A stretch of 64,000 nt of DNA from VRUE01 sp963707965 (lineage in GTDB: Bacteria > Actinomycetota > Thermoleophilia > Solirubrobacterales > 70-9). Below, in pieces: positions 23,117 to 31,676 of the stretch (position 1 is the first letter of the stretch; each line of letters opens with the position of its first letter). Location: contig CAVPRR010000004.1 of assembly GCA_963707965.1 (NCBI GenBank), positions 186,001-250,000 of the forward strand, written 5' to 3'. The notes under the pieces are model-generated. The model worked only from the letters and a program-made list of their open reading frames with translations, had not been told where the DNA came from and searched no databases. Both the position numbers and the translations under genes were made by a program.

Positions 23117-25540
23117 GTGAGCGCAGTCGATATCTTGAACGAGATGAAGCCAGGGAAAGGCTTTTCCGCCCGAGCTGGGCGTTCGTCGATTGCCGTGCTT
23201 GTGGTCGCCCTGCTCACCCCGGCGTCCGCGTGGGCGGCTGCCGGTCGGCCGAGCGATGGGGACCTCTCACCGCGGCTGGCGGAGCTGGCGAATCCATCCG
23301 TGCGCTCCGCACCGGCGGCGAAGCAGGCGAGGATCTTGAGCCTTGCGGAAGATGGTCCCGGCAGCCTGGTCCGCGAAGGCAGCCGCGTCCTTGTCGAGGT
23401 GCGCTTTGACCACGGCGCCGCCGCCGGACTCGACGATCTGCGCACGGCCGGCGCAAAGATCGTCAACGTCAGTCGCCGCTACCAGACGGTCACCGTGGCG
23501 GCGAAGCCAGAGGAACTGCGCGCACTCTCCACAGTCCCGCGCGTCGCGGGCGCCACCGAGGTGCTCACGCCGATCACAGCCGCCGGCTCATCGTGTCCCG
23601 CCGGCTCCGTCGTCTCCGAGGGCGACGAACAGCTTCAGGCGGCCCAGGCGCGGAAAGAATTCCGTGTCGATGGCGCCAGTGTCGACGGCGCCGGCGTCAC
23701 GGTCGGGATCCTCTCCGACTCCTTCAACACCGCCACCGAAGCCGTCGGCGGTGGCTCCATCGCGACGAAAGAAGGCGACGACGTCTCCAGCGGCGACCTG
23801 CCAGGGAACGGCAACCCGTGCAGCAACGCCGATCCGGTCAACGTCCTCGACGACACGGCATCGTCTGGCGCGGATGAGGGACGCGCGATGGCTCAGATCG
23901 TCCACGACCTCGCGCCGGGCGCCAAGCTCGCCTTCGCCACGGCCTTCACGGGCGAGCTCTCATTCGCGGCAAACATCGAGAGGCTGGCGGAACCCGTCTC
24001 AGAAGGCGGCACCGGCGCGCAGGTCATCGCCGACGACGTCACCTACTTCGACGAGCCGTTTTTCCAGGACGGCCCGGTGAGCGTGGCGGTGAACAACGTG
24101 ACCGGAAGCGGTGTCTCCTACTTCTCGTCGGCCGGCAACGACAACCTGATCGAAAAAGAAACCGGCAACGAAATCGCCTCCTGGGAGGCGCCCAGCTTCC
24201 GCGACTCCTTGAGCTGCCCGGATGCGTTGATGGCCATCGGCGGATTGAAAGCGCTTCACTGCATGGACTTCGACGCGGGGATCGGCGTCGACAACACGTT
24301 CGGCATCACGGTCGAAGAAGGGGCAACGCTCACGGTCGACCTTCAGTGGGCGGAAGCTTGGTTCGGCGTAGGCACGGATGCGGACGCGTTTCTGCTCGAC
24401 GACGAAGGGCAGCTGATCGAAGTCGAAGGTGCCCCCGTGTGGAGCATCGAAGACAATCCCAGCCCAGTCGAGGCAGGCGGTACGCAGGAGCCGTTCGAGT
24501 TCTTCCAGTGGGAAAACACCGGTCCCACCCAGGAGGTCCAACTGGCCATCAACCGATACAGCGGTGGCACACCCAGGCTCAAGTTCGTCCTGATGGAGAA
24601 CGGTGGCGGGGTCGCTGAAACGGAGTACCCAGCTTCTTTGGGCGGGGACACGGTTGGCCCGACGATCTTCGGGCACAACGGGGCGGGCAGTGCGGTCAGC
24701 GTGGGCGCGATCCGCTACAACACGACGTCTGCGCCGGAGAGGTACTCATCCCGGGGGCCGGTGACCCACTACTTCGGCCCGGTCAGCGGCACCTCGCCCG
24801 CCGCGGCACTTCCCTCACCCGAACCGCTCAGCAAGCCGGACCTGGTGGCTACGGACTGCGGCGTGACGACGTTCTTTGCCTTCGAATTGGCCGGAATGTG
24901 GCGGTTCTGCGGAACCTCCGCTGCGGCGCCTCACGCAGCTGCAGTTGCCGCGTTGATGCGTGAGGCCAACCCATCGCTCACATCGGACGAGGTCCGGGAC
25001 GCGCTCGCGGCCAGCGCTGTACCGGTTGGCTCCTTCGGGCCAAACGCTGTTGGCGCGGGGCTTGTCAATGCCGTGGGGGCGCTGGGCGAGGTTGCAGAAC
25101 CGGTCCCCCCTGAAGAAGAAGGTGGGACGGAAGGCGAACAGGAAGGCGAAGGAGGCGGGGTCGAAGAAGGCGTCGTGAAAACCGGGGGAGGGGGGGCGGC
25201 GCTTCCGTTGGAACCGGAGCCGGAAACGGGAGCGCTGACCTATGCTCCGGTTTCGGCCAGGGCCAGGCATCGCCCGGCGCCCCGCACCTTCCTTCGCTGG
25301 CATCCGCGCCGGGTGATCCGCACCCGGCACCGCAGGGCGAGGGCGGTGTTCTGGTTTGGCTCAAACGAGCAGCCGGTCACCTTCATCTGCCGCGTGGACG
25401 GCGGCCTGTTCAGGGTCTGCAAGCGCAGGTTCGCGCGGCGGTTCGGGGTTGGCAGGCACGTCCTGCGGGTGATCGCCCGCGACGCGGCCGGCAACTTCGA
25501 CCGCACGCCGGCCCTCTACCGCTTCCGGGTGAAGCGATAG
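23117..25540 (+). CDS. secreted subtilisin-family (S8-like) protein with Ig-like C-terminus
   Basis: 807 aa. A signal peptide (about residues 24-41, ending AWA) leads an exported protein. The subtilase core has the catalytic Asp region VGILSDSFN (D201), the oxyanion Asn in SSAGND (N341) and the nucleophile in CGTSAAAPH (S601). At the usual His position the sequence reads ADEGRAMAQIVHDLAPGA, placing Glu254 where His is expected. A Pro/Glu/Gly linker (about 680-720) precedes a C-terminal Ig-like repeat, FICRVDGGLFRVC to DAAGNFDRTPALYRF. The GTG start has GGAG three to four bases upstream. Probable extracellular protease or pseudoprotease. Confidence 0.85.
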   Translation: MSAVDILNEMKPGKGFSARAGRSSIAVLVVALLTPASAWAAAGRPSDGDLSPRLAELANPSVRSAPAAKQARILSLAEDGPGSLVREGSRVLVEVRFDHGAAAGLDDLRTAGAKIVNVSRRYQTVTVAAKPEELRALSTVPRVAGATEVLTPITAAGSSCPAGSVVSEGDEQLQAAQARKEFRVDGASVDGAGVTVGILSDSFNTATEAVGGGSIATKEGDDVSSGDLPGNGNPCSNADPVNVLDDTASSGADEGRAMAQIVHDLAPGAKLAFATAFTGELSFAANIERLAEPVSEGGTGAQVIADDVTYFDEPFFQDGPVSVAVNNVTGSGVSYFSSAGNDNLIEKETGNEIASWEAPSFRDSLSCPDALMAIGGLKALHCMDFDAGIGVDNTFGITVEEGATLTVDLQWAEAWFGVGTDADAFLLDDEGQLIEVEGAPVWSIEDNPSPVEAGGTQEPFEFFQWENTGPTQEVQLAINRYSGGTPRLKFVLMENGGGVAETEYPASLGGDTVGPTIFGHNGAGSAVSVGAIRYNTTSAPERYSSRGPVTHYFGPVSGTSPAAALPSPEPLSKPDLVATDCGVTTFFAFELAGMWRFCGTSAAAPHAAAVAALMREANPSLTSDEVRDALAASAVPVGSFGPNAVGAGLVNAVGALGEVAEPVPPEEEGGTEGEQEGEGGGVEEGVVKTGGGGAALPLEPEPETGALTYAPVSARARHRPAPRTFLRWHPRRVIRTRHRRARAVFWFGSNEQPVTFICRVDGGLFRVCKRRFARRFGVGRHVLRVIARDAAGNFDRTPALYRFRVKR

Positions 25541-25555
25541 CGGCTTGCTGAGGGC

Positions 25556-26230
25556 CTATCCGAAGCGTCGCACGATCCAGTGGCCGACCAGCAGCAGCGC
25601 CAGCAGGGCGGCGGCGGTGCCGAGCACCAACGGGTCGGTGAGGCTGAGGCCTTCGAGGCGGGTGCCGAAGTAGACGGCGAGCGCTGTGATCGGCAGGTAG
25701 CCGATGACCGTCGTCCAGGCGAACCTCCAGACCGGGACCCGGGCGGCGCCCGCCGCATAGGAGACGAGGCTGAAGGGGACTATCGGGATCAGCCTCACCG
25801 AGAGCAGCAGGGTGGCGCCGCCGCGCTCGATCGCCGCCTCGGTTCGCTCGAAGCGCTCCGTGCCGAACCAGCGGTCGAGCAGCGGCCGCGCCACCGATCG
25901 TCCCATTCCGAAGCAGAGCAGTCCCGAGAGCAGCCAGCCGGTCATCGTCAGGGCCAGGGCGGGGAGGAATCCGTACACGAAGCCCGCGGCGGCGTCGACG
26001 ATCTCGGCCGGGTAGAAGACGACCGCATGGGCGAGGGCCAGACCGACGATCAGCAACGGCCCCGCGACGCCGAGGTCCTCGAGGCGGTATCGCACCTCGG
26101 CGGTGTCTCCGCGCACCGCGGCCTCGAATGCGTCGCGCAGCGGGGGGACCGCGAGCACCAGTGCGGCCAGGGCCGCAATCCCAGCAAGCGTGATCGTGAC
26201 TGCGACCAGGGAAGGTCTCGGCGTCTCCAC
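25556..26230 (-). CDS. TVP38/TMEM64 (VTT domain) membrane protein
   Basis: About 224 aa with five or six hydrophobic segments. The VTT/DedA-like core is visible: ALAHAVVFYPAEIVDAAAGFVYG, then GRSVARPLLDRWFG and LIPIVPFSLVSYAAGAARVPVWRFAWTTVIGYLP. The bacterial family is linked to lipid or small-solute handling across the membrane. GTG 26230 is preferred because it starts after the RecD2 stop; a TTG at 26275 would overlap it by 23 bp. Confidence 0.85.
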   Translation of the reverse strand: METPRPSLVAVTITLAGIAALAALVLAVPPLRDAFEAAVRGDTAEVRYRLEDLGVAGPLLIVGLALAHAVVFYPAEIVDAAAGFVYGFLPALALTMTGWLLSGLLCFGMGRSVARPLLDRWFGTERFERTEAAIERGGATLLLSVRLIPIVPFSLVSYAAGAARVPVWRFAWTTVIGYLPITALAVYFGTRLEGLSLTDPLVLGTAAALLALLLVGHWIVRRFG

Positions 26231-26252
26231 TTCCGTGAGTATCGCGGCGAGG

Positions 26253-28382
26253 CTACCCGCGCAGCCGCTCGGCAAGCGCCGAGTATCGATCCGTGCCGCG
26301 GTTGCGGCGAACGCTGATCTCCAGCGTGGTGGGGTCGCCGACGAGAACGCAGCTCTTGCGTGCGCGGGTGATCGCCGTGTAGAGCAGCGGGCGGCTCAGC
26401 ATCCGCGTGTGGGAGCGGCTGCACACGGCGACCACGACCGGGACCTCGCAGCCCTGGGCCTTGTGGACGGAGATCGCATATGCGATCTGCAGCGCGTCGG
26501 CTTCGCCGTAGGGGATCACGAGCGAGGCGCCGTCGTCGGTGTCGACCATGATCTCCTCGTCGTCTGGGTCGTCCGATCGGAGAAAGACGATTGAGCCGTT
26601 CATCAGGCCCAGCTCGGCGGAATTGCGGGTCTGGATCAGCCGGTCGCCGACTCGGAACCGGTTCCTGAAGGCCGGCTTTCCATTCGCATTGAGGCGCTCC
26701 TGGAGTCGCCTGTTGAGCGCGTCGATTCCAACCGCGCCCTTGTACATCGGCGCCAGCACCTGCACGTCGCGAATTGGGTCGACGCCAAAGCGCTTTGGCG
26801 CGCGCTCGGCGACCACTTCGACGACCGTGTTCAGTGTGCTCTCGGGATCCGGCCGGGCGATGAAGAAGAAGTCCTGTTCCTGGTCTTCCTCGGGCTGAAG
26901 GCGCGGTGGCCGGGCGTTGTTGATCGCGTGAGCGGCTGTCGTGATCATCGAACGCGCCGCCTGGCGGAAGATCTGGTTGAGCCGGACGACCGGTGCGATC
27001 CCGGAGTCGATCAGGTCCTCGAACGGTTTGCCGGCGCCGATCGGCGGCAGCTGGTCCGCGTCCCCCACAAAGACGATGTGGGTCGACTCGGCAAGGCCAC
27101 CGAGCAGAACCTCCATCAGGCGCAGGTTCAGCATCGAGGCCTCGTCCACGATGACCATGTCGACTGGAAGTGGGTGCCCGGGCTTGTAGTTGGGCTGGCC
27201 GCCGGGTCTCCACTCGAGCATTCGGTGGATCGTCTCGGCCTCGTGACCGGTTGCTTCTTCGATCCGCCGTGCGGCGCGGCCGGTGGGGGCACAGAGGGCG
27301 ATCGTCGCGTCCGCACGTTCGGCCTCGGCGACGATCGCCCGCGTGCAGACGGTCTTGCCGACGCCGGGCCCGCCGGTGAGGATCGAGACCCGCGATACGA
27401 AGGCGGCTCGCACAGCCGCCCATTGCTCAGGCGTAAGCTCGCCCTCGGGGTCCTCGTCCGCGCCCGGGTCGTAGTCGATGTTGGGCGGAGAGGCGGCGCG
27501 GGCGCACAGCGTCTCGGCCACGGAGATCTCGCTCTCGTGAGTCACCTCGCGATACGCGCGTGCGTCGTCGACCAGCAATCCCGGGGCCTCGACCAGCACA
27601 TCCGGGTCCGGGTGGAGGCCGAGCAGCTTCGAGGTGCGCCGCGCGAGGTCCTCGACCGGCAGGTAGGTGTGTCCTTCCTGCTCGGCTTCGGAGAGCGCGT
27701 AGACGGCGGCGGCCTGCGCCCGCCGGTCGGATTCGGGCAGCACGCCAGCGGCCAGCGCGATCCTGTCAGCCCGGATGAATCCGATGCCCTCGACCTCTGT
27801 CAGGCGGTAGGGATCCCCCTGCAGGGTTGCCAGCGCCTTCTCTGCGAAGCGGGCGTGGATCGGTGCCGCCAGGTAGGCCAGACCGTGCGGAGCGAGCTGG
27901 ATGTGGAGGTGGCGGATCGCACGCGAGGCGTGCCAGGAGTCGGCTGCCACCGCGGCCTGCTCCGGGGTGACCCCCTGCAGGGTGCCGAATATGCCCTCCG
28001 GATCGGTGGCGATGGCCTCAAGCACCCGTGCGCCGTGGGCCTCGACCAGCCGCTCGGCCCGCACCGGCCCGATATGTCGAAGCGAGGTCAGGTAGGAGAT
28101 CTGTCCCTTGCGGTCGGCTGGGTCGAGCGGCAGCGCTCCAGTCGCCCGCAGCTGCCGCCCGTAGCGGGAGTGCGTTTGCCAGTCACCGCTGACTTCCGCC
28201 CGGTCGCCGGTGCTCAGGTGCCCAACCGGGCCGACCAGCGAGAAGCCCTCCCCGGAGTCCGCGTCCTCCACCTCCAGCACCGCATAACCGTCGTCCTCCG
28301 AGCTGAAGACGACGCCCAGCACCTCGACCGTACCCGAGAAGTCGGCCTCGTCCGCATCGAACAGAATCCCAGTGCCGTTCAC
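26253..28382 (-). CDS. recD2: RecD2 superfamily 1B DNA helicase
   Basis: 709 aa. The N-terminal domain (about 1-300) has RecD2 features, including helix-hairpin-helix-like YLTSLRHIGPVRAERL and EVEGIGFIRADRIA. The motor carries Walker A GGPGVGKT (337-344), Walker B VIVDEASML, GDADQLPPIGAGKPF and the C-terminal SVHKAQGCE and LYTAITRAR motifs. RecD2 is a 5'-3' helicase that works without RecBC in repair and replication. GTG 28382 is supported by TAGCTT 6 nt upstream. Confidence 0.95.
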   Translation of the reverse strand: MNGTGILFDADEADFSGTVEVLGVVFSSEDDGYAVLEVEDADSGEGFSLVGPVGHLSTGDRAEVSGDWQTHSRYGRQLRATGALPLDPADRKGQISYLTSLRHIGPVRAERLVEAHGARVLEAIATDPEGIFGTLQGVTPEQAAVAADSWHASRAIRHLHIQLAPHGLAYLAAPIHARFAEKALATLQGDPYRLTEVEGIGFIRADRIALAAGVLPESDRRAQAAAVYALSEAEQEGHTYLPVEDLARRTSKLLGLHPDPDVLVEAPGLLVDDARAYREVTHESEISVAETLCARAASPPNIDYDPGADEDPEGELTPEQWAAVRAAFVSRVSILTGGPGVGKTVCTRAIVAEAERADATIALCAPTGRAARRIEEATGHEAETIHRMLEWRPGGQPNYKPGHPLPVDMVIVDEASMLNLRLMEVLLGGLAESTHIVFVGDADQLPPIGAGKPFEDLIDSGIAPVVRLNQIFRQAARSMITTAAHAINNARPPRLQPEEDQEQDFFFIARPDPESTLNTVVEVVAERAPKRFGVDPIRDVQVLAPMYKGAVGIDALNRRLQERLNANGKPAFRNRFRVGDRLIQTRNSAELGLMNGSIVFLRSDDPDDEEIMVDTDDGASLVIPYGEADALQIAYAISVHKAQGCEVPVVVAVCSRSHTRMLSRPLLYTAITRARKSCVLVGDPTTLEISVRRNRGTDRYSALAERLRG

Positions 28383-28388
28383 AAGATC

Positions 28389-28394
28389 AAGCTA
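28389..28394 (-). promoter_or_regulatory. leaderless -10 box TAGCTT
   Basis: TAGCTT on the minus strand ends 6 nt before the recD2 GTG. Confidence 0.45.
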
Positions 28395-28428
28395 GCTCAA
28401 GCCAGCCACTGGCAAGACGGCCAATCTC

Positions 28429-28581
28429 CTAGCCTAGGTCCGCGAGCTTCTCGTCAAGCTGCCGCCGCAGCGTGTCGCAGGTCGCGTCGACCTCCGGGTT
28501 GTGGCGCTCGGAAGCCAGAACCCCAACGAGGACCTCGGCATCGGCCTTGGACATCTCCAGGGTGATCGTTTGCTCCGTCAT
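28429..28581 (-). CDS. 50-aa small protein, unknown
   Basis: MTEQTITLEMSKADAEVL begins a compact, charged helical protein with two cysteine-poor helices (a single Cys in DATCDTLRR). The ribosome-binding site GAGGAGGT lies 6-7 nt before the ATG, among the strongest in the window, which argues that the small frame is real. No family is recognised. It stands between RecD2 and a cupin on the same strand. Confidence 0.65.
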   Translation of the reverse strand: MTEQTITLEMSKADAEVLVGVLASERHNPEVDATCDTLRRQLDEKLADLG

Positions 28582-28669
28582 CGTGAAACCTCCTCGGTTG
28601 TTCAGCGACCAGCTTGACGTAAGTGCTCGCGGCCCACCCGCAGGCACTGAACGTGGTGAGGCACGTCGG

Positions 28670-29062
28670 CTAGCTGGCCATCGGGTCGGGCTCGCCCAGC
28701 TTGGTCACGTCGGGGGCCTCGTATACCTCACCGGGCTTGCCGCCGAGGACCAGGACGCGAATGCCTTGGTCACCGGGCCAGACCTTGCGCTTGACGCCGG
28801 GACCGACCCGGGCGACGTGATCGGCGTCGAGCGGGTGGCGCTCGCCTTCGATCTCCAGCTCACCGCCGCCGCGCAGCGTGATGTAGACCTCCTCCTGACC
28901 GTCCTGTCCGTGATCGTGCTCCGGGTAGTTCTCGTAGTTCGGGGGCATGTCGATGATCTGCATGCCGAACGACTCGACGCCGAGCTCGGCTCGGGCGCGC
29001 TTGAAGCCGCCGCCGAAGACGGCCTCCATCTCGTCGATCTTCTTCACCGTGTGGCCTGCCAT
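28670..29062 (-). CDS. cupin domain protein
   Basis: 130 aa, single cupin barrel. The metal-binding motif 1 reads YPEHDHGQDGQEEVYITLRG (two His and a Glu) and motif 2 falls in PGVKRKVWPGDQG, where the usual last His is replaced. The start is fixed by AAGGAG five bases before the ATG. Function cannot be assigned beyond a likely metal-binding or sensing role. Confidence 0.8.
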   Translation of the reverse strand: MAGHTVKKIDEMEAVFGGGFKRARAELGVESFGMQIIDMPPNYENYPEHDHGQDGQEEVYITLRGGGELEIEGERHPLDADHVARVGPGVKRKVWPGDQGIRVLVLGGKPGEVYEAPDVTKLGEPDPMAS

Positions 29063-29190
29063 GGCTTCTCCTTGAGGGGGGATTGTCTCCCGTCTGAGAC
29101 TGGGAAGGAACGATCGTAACGTTGGCGCCGGCCCGGCTCCCTCGTTGCGGCTTCGCCCGTGCCCAACCTCGCCGGCGGCGCGGCTGGCGC

Positions 29191-29625
29191 TCAATCGAGC
29201 AGGCCGGCCTGCCGCAGGATCGAGACCGAGTCCGAGTAGACGTCCTTTCGCTTGATCAGGCCATCCTCGAACGGGATCGAGTCGATCCCGTTCCAGCTGA
29301 TCGTCCGCCCGGTCGGCGGTGCCTCGAGGTCGCCTCGCCGCATCGTGTTGGTGTGCGTGGCGGTTGCCGTCCACTCCTGCACAACCAGCCCCTCGCGCAC
29401 GTAGAGCCGCCGCGTCTCGAACCTCAGGTCGGGCCAGGTCTCGAAGATCGAGGCGATGTGGCTTCGCACCTCCTCGCCGGTCGCCGACTCGCCGGCGGTG
29501 TGGTTGGCGAAGACCATGTCCGGCGCGTGCATGGCAACGATCGCGTCCAGGTCATGCGCGTTCCACGCATCGTTGTAGCGGCCGATTGCTTCGGTAAGCG
29601 CGCCGATGCCGTCTGCTTCGCTCAC
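29191..29625 (-). CDS. SnoaL-like / nuclear transport factor 2 fold protein
   Basis: 144 aa with the alpha+beta cone features of SnoaL-like proteins: RYNDAWNAHDLDAIVAMHAPDMVF, then ATGEEVRSHIASIFETWPDLRFE and a closing GLIKRKDVYSD. Family members are polyketide cyclases, isomerases or ligand-binding proteins. GTG 29625 is supported by TAGAGT 7 nt upstream. No biosynthetic partner is evident nearby. Confidence 0.8.
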   Translation of the reverse strand: MSEADGIGALTEAIGRYNDAWNAHDLDAIVAMHAPDMVFANHTAGESATGEEVRSHIASIFETWPDLRFETRRLYVREGLVVQEWTATATHTNTMRRGDLEAPPTGRTISWNGIDSIPFEDGLIKRKDVYSDSVSILRQAGLLD

Positions 29626-29632
29626 GGCGACA

Positions 29633-29638
29633 ACTCTA
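29633..29638 (-). promoter_or_regulatory. leaderless -10 box TAGAGT
   Basis: TAGAGT on the minus strand ends 7 nt before the GTG at 29625. Confidence 0.45.
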
Positions 29639-29641
29639 AAC

Positions 29642-29682
29642 GCCCAGAAACGAAGCCCAGAAACGAGCGCCCAGGAGCGAGC
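29642..29682 (+). repeat. three tandem units of about 14 bp
   Basis: GCCCAGAAACGAA, GCCCAGAAACGAGC and GCCCAGGAGCGAGC follow one another in the 101-bp divergent gap between the SnoaL-like and DUF167 genes. Confidence 0.55.
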
Positions 29683-29726
29683 GTGATCTGCCGAAAGCTC
29701 GCGAAAGCGCGAGAATCCGATCGTGT

Positions 29727-29996
29727 ATGGCCAGGGCGCAAATCAGAGTTCGGCTCCGGCCTCGGGCGCACAGGGACGAGTTGACCGGCATGCGCGACGG
29801 CGTCCTGCAGGCGAGGGTGACGGCGCCGCCTGTGGATGGCAAGGCCAACAAGGCGCTCCGCAAGCTGATCGCCGAGCGGCTCGGTGTGGCTCCGTCGCGC
29901 GTCAGCGTCGTGCGCGGCGAGAAGTCGCGGGAGAAGCTTGTTCGCGTTGAGGAAGTCGAGCAGACCAAGGTCGATACCGAGCTCGGAGGGCAGTAG
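29727..29996 (+). CDS. DUF167 (YggU family) protein
   Basis: 89 aa with the family motif VTAPPVDGKANKALRKLIAERLGV followed by VSVVRGEKSREKLVRV. This small alpha+beta family is widespread and of unknown biochemical role. It is divergent from the SnoaL-like gene and followed by a DUF4234 gene with its own promoter. Confidence 0.9.
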   Translation: MARAQIRVRLRPRAHRDELTGMRDGVLQARVTAPPVDGKANKALRKLIAERLGVAPSRVSVVRGEKSREKLVRVEEVEQTKVDTELGGQ

Positions 29997-30063
29997 GCGA
30001 GTGGTCAGGTGCGCCGAGGTCGGCTAGGGTCGTTTCACCCCGCCTCCCACAGAACGGAGCCGC

Positions 30064-30594
30064 ATGGCCTACGAGATGCAGATTCGAGGCACGCAGAACG
30101 AGGTGAAGATCCGCAGCCCGTGGGCCGCGGCGCTGCTGCCGCTCGTCACGTTTGGCATCTATCACCTTGTGTGGTGGTACCGGATCAACCGCGAGCTGCG
30201 GGACTATGGGCGCGCGAAGGGTTACGACCTCGGGCAGAACCCGACCAACTCTCTGCTCGCTCTGTTCCCGGGCGGCATCATCGTCGTGCCCGCTCTGCTC
30301 ACCTACTGGCGCGGGGTGAAGCGCGTCCAGGGGGCATCGCGCCTCGTCGGCAGCGAGCCCCTCAACGGTTGGATCGCACTGATCCTCTATCTCTTGCTTT
30401 CGCCCGGCCTGTGGGCATATGTGCAGGTCTCACTGAACGAGCTGTGGCGCCAGGAGGCTGAGGCGCTGCCGGGGCAGGAGCCGCCTCCCAGCCCGGCGCC
30501 TCAGATGCCCCCGCCCCTGGCGGAGCAGCCGCCAGCGGAGCCTCAGCAGCCACCGCCTCCCTCGGAGCCTCCTCCCCCCGGGTCTGCGGGATAG
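30064..30594 (+). CDS. DUF4234 membrane protein with proline-rich tail
   Basis: 176 aa. The start MAYEMQIRGTQNEVKIRSPWAAALLPLVTFGIYHLVWWYRINREL matches DUF4234, which has two to three membrane segments. The last 45 residues are Pro/Glu/Gln-rich (PPPSPAPQMPPPLAE) and probably unstructured. ACGGAG lies 4-5 nt before the ATG and a TAGGGT box at 30025-30030 could be its -10 element. Function unknown. Confidence 0.82.
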   Translation: MAYEMQIRGTQNEVKIRSPWAAALLPLVTFGIYHLVWWYRINRELRDYGRAKGYDLGQNPTNSLLALFPGGIIVVPALLTYWRGVKRVQGASRLVGSEPLNGWIALILYLLLSPGLWAYVQVSLNELWRQEAEALPGQEPPPSPAPQMPPPLAEQPPAEPQQPPPPSEPPPPGSAG

Positions 30595-30617
30595 GTTGCC
30601 GGAGCGGAGCGTGCGCC

Positions 30618-30623
30618 TAGACT
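30618..30623 (+). promoter_or_regulatory. leaderless -10 box TAGACT
   Basis: TAGACT ends 6 nt before the GTG of rlmN. Confidence 0.5.
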
Positions 30624-30629
30624 CGCTGC

Positions 30630-31613
30630 GTGGACCGTGCGCTGCTGCAACAGAGTCTTGCCGAGGCCGGTGAGCCAGGCTACCGTGCCTCCCAGGTCTG
30701 GGAGTGGGTAGCCCGCGGGGCGCGCTCCTACGAGGAGATGACCAACCTGCCGCTGGCGCTGCGCCAGCGGCTGGCGAGTACGGTGCCGCTCTCGACGCTC
30801 TCCCTCCGGGCGGAGGCGAAGTCCGACGACGGCACCGTCAAGGCCCTGTTCGACACGGACGATGGGAAGCCGGTCGAGGCGGTGCTGATGCGCTACCGGG
30901 ACGGTCGCCGCTCGGTGTGCCTCTCCTCGCAGTCGGGTTGCCCGCTGACCTGCACCTTCTGTGCCACCGGGCAGATGAGGTTCGGCCGCAACCTGAGCGC
31001 CGACGAGATCCTCGACCAGGCGCTCCACTTCCGTCGCGCCGAGGCGATCGACCACGTCGTGTTCATGGGGATGGGGGAGCCGACGATGAACCTCGACGCG
31101 GTGATCGCCGCCTGTGAGGGGCTGCCCAGCCTTGGCGTGACCCACCGCCGCACCGCGATCTCCACGGTCGGTTGGGTGCCCGGTATCGACCGGCTGGCCG
31201 AGTGCGAGATGCCGGTCAGCCTGGCCCTCTCGCTGCACGCGCCGAACGACGGCCTGCGCTCGCAGCTGATGCCGGTCAACGACCGCTACCCGCTGGCAGA
31301 GGTGCTCGCGGCCTGCGAGCGCTACCGGGCCCGACGCCGCCGCAGGGTCTTCGTCGAGTACGTGATGCTCGACGGCGTCAACGACCGTCCGGAGCACGCC
31401 CGCCAGCTCGCCGCTCTCCTGGACCCCCGCGCCTACAAGGTCAACCTGATCCCCTACAACCCGACGGGCGCCTACGAGGGGTCGGCGCCCGAGCAGATCG
31501 AGCGCTTCCGCGCGATCCTCGCCGAGCACCGTCTCACGGCGACCGTACGTCTGACCCGCGGCCGCGACATCGATGCCGCCTGCGGCCAGCTCGCTGCCGC
31601 GGTCTCCGCCTGA
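30630..31613 (+). CDS. rlmN: dual-specificity RNA methyltransferase RlmN (23S A2503/tRNA A37)
   Basis: 327-aa radical-SAM enzyme forming C2-methyladenosine in 23S rRNA and some tRNAs. The cluster motif is C104-C108-C111 in SGCPLTCTFCATG. GEPTMNLDAV, the SLHAPND loop and the C-terminal mechanistic Cys in DAACGQL (C318) are all present. GTG 30630 is supported by TAGACT 6 nt upstream. Confidence 0.95.
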   Translation: MDRALLQQSLAEAGEPGYRASQVWEWVARGARSYEEMTNLPLALRQRLASTVPLSTLSLRAEAKSDDGTVKALFDTDDGKPVEAVLMRYRDGRRSVCLSSQSGCPLTCTFCATGQMRFGRNLSADEILDQALHFRRAEAIDHVVFMGMGEPTMNLDAVIAACEGLPSLGVTHRRTAISTVGWVPGIDRLAECEMPVSLALSLHAPNDGLRSQLMPVNDRYPLAEVLAACERYRARRRRRVFVEYVMLDGVNDRPEHARQLAALLDPRAYKVNLIPYNPTGAYEGSAPEQIERFRAILAEHRLTATVRLTRGRDIDAACGQLAAAVSA

Positions 31614-31664
31614 CCGCCGATTCCCTCGGGGCGGCCAGTGCCGGGGCTTGGCCAGTCAGCCAGT

Positions 31665-31670
31665 TAGGAT
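31665..31670 (+). promoter_or_regulatory. leaderless -10 box TAGGAT
   Basis: TAGGAT ends 6 nt before the cytochrome P450 ATG. Confidence 0.5.
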
Positions 31671-31676
31671 CAGCCA

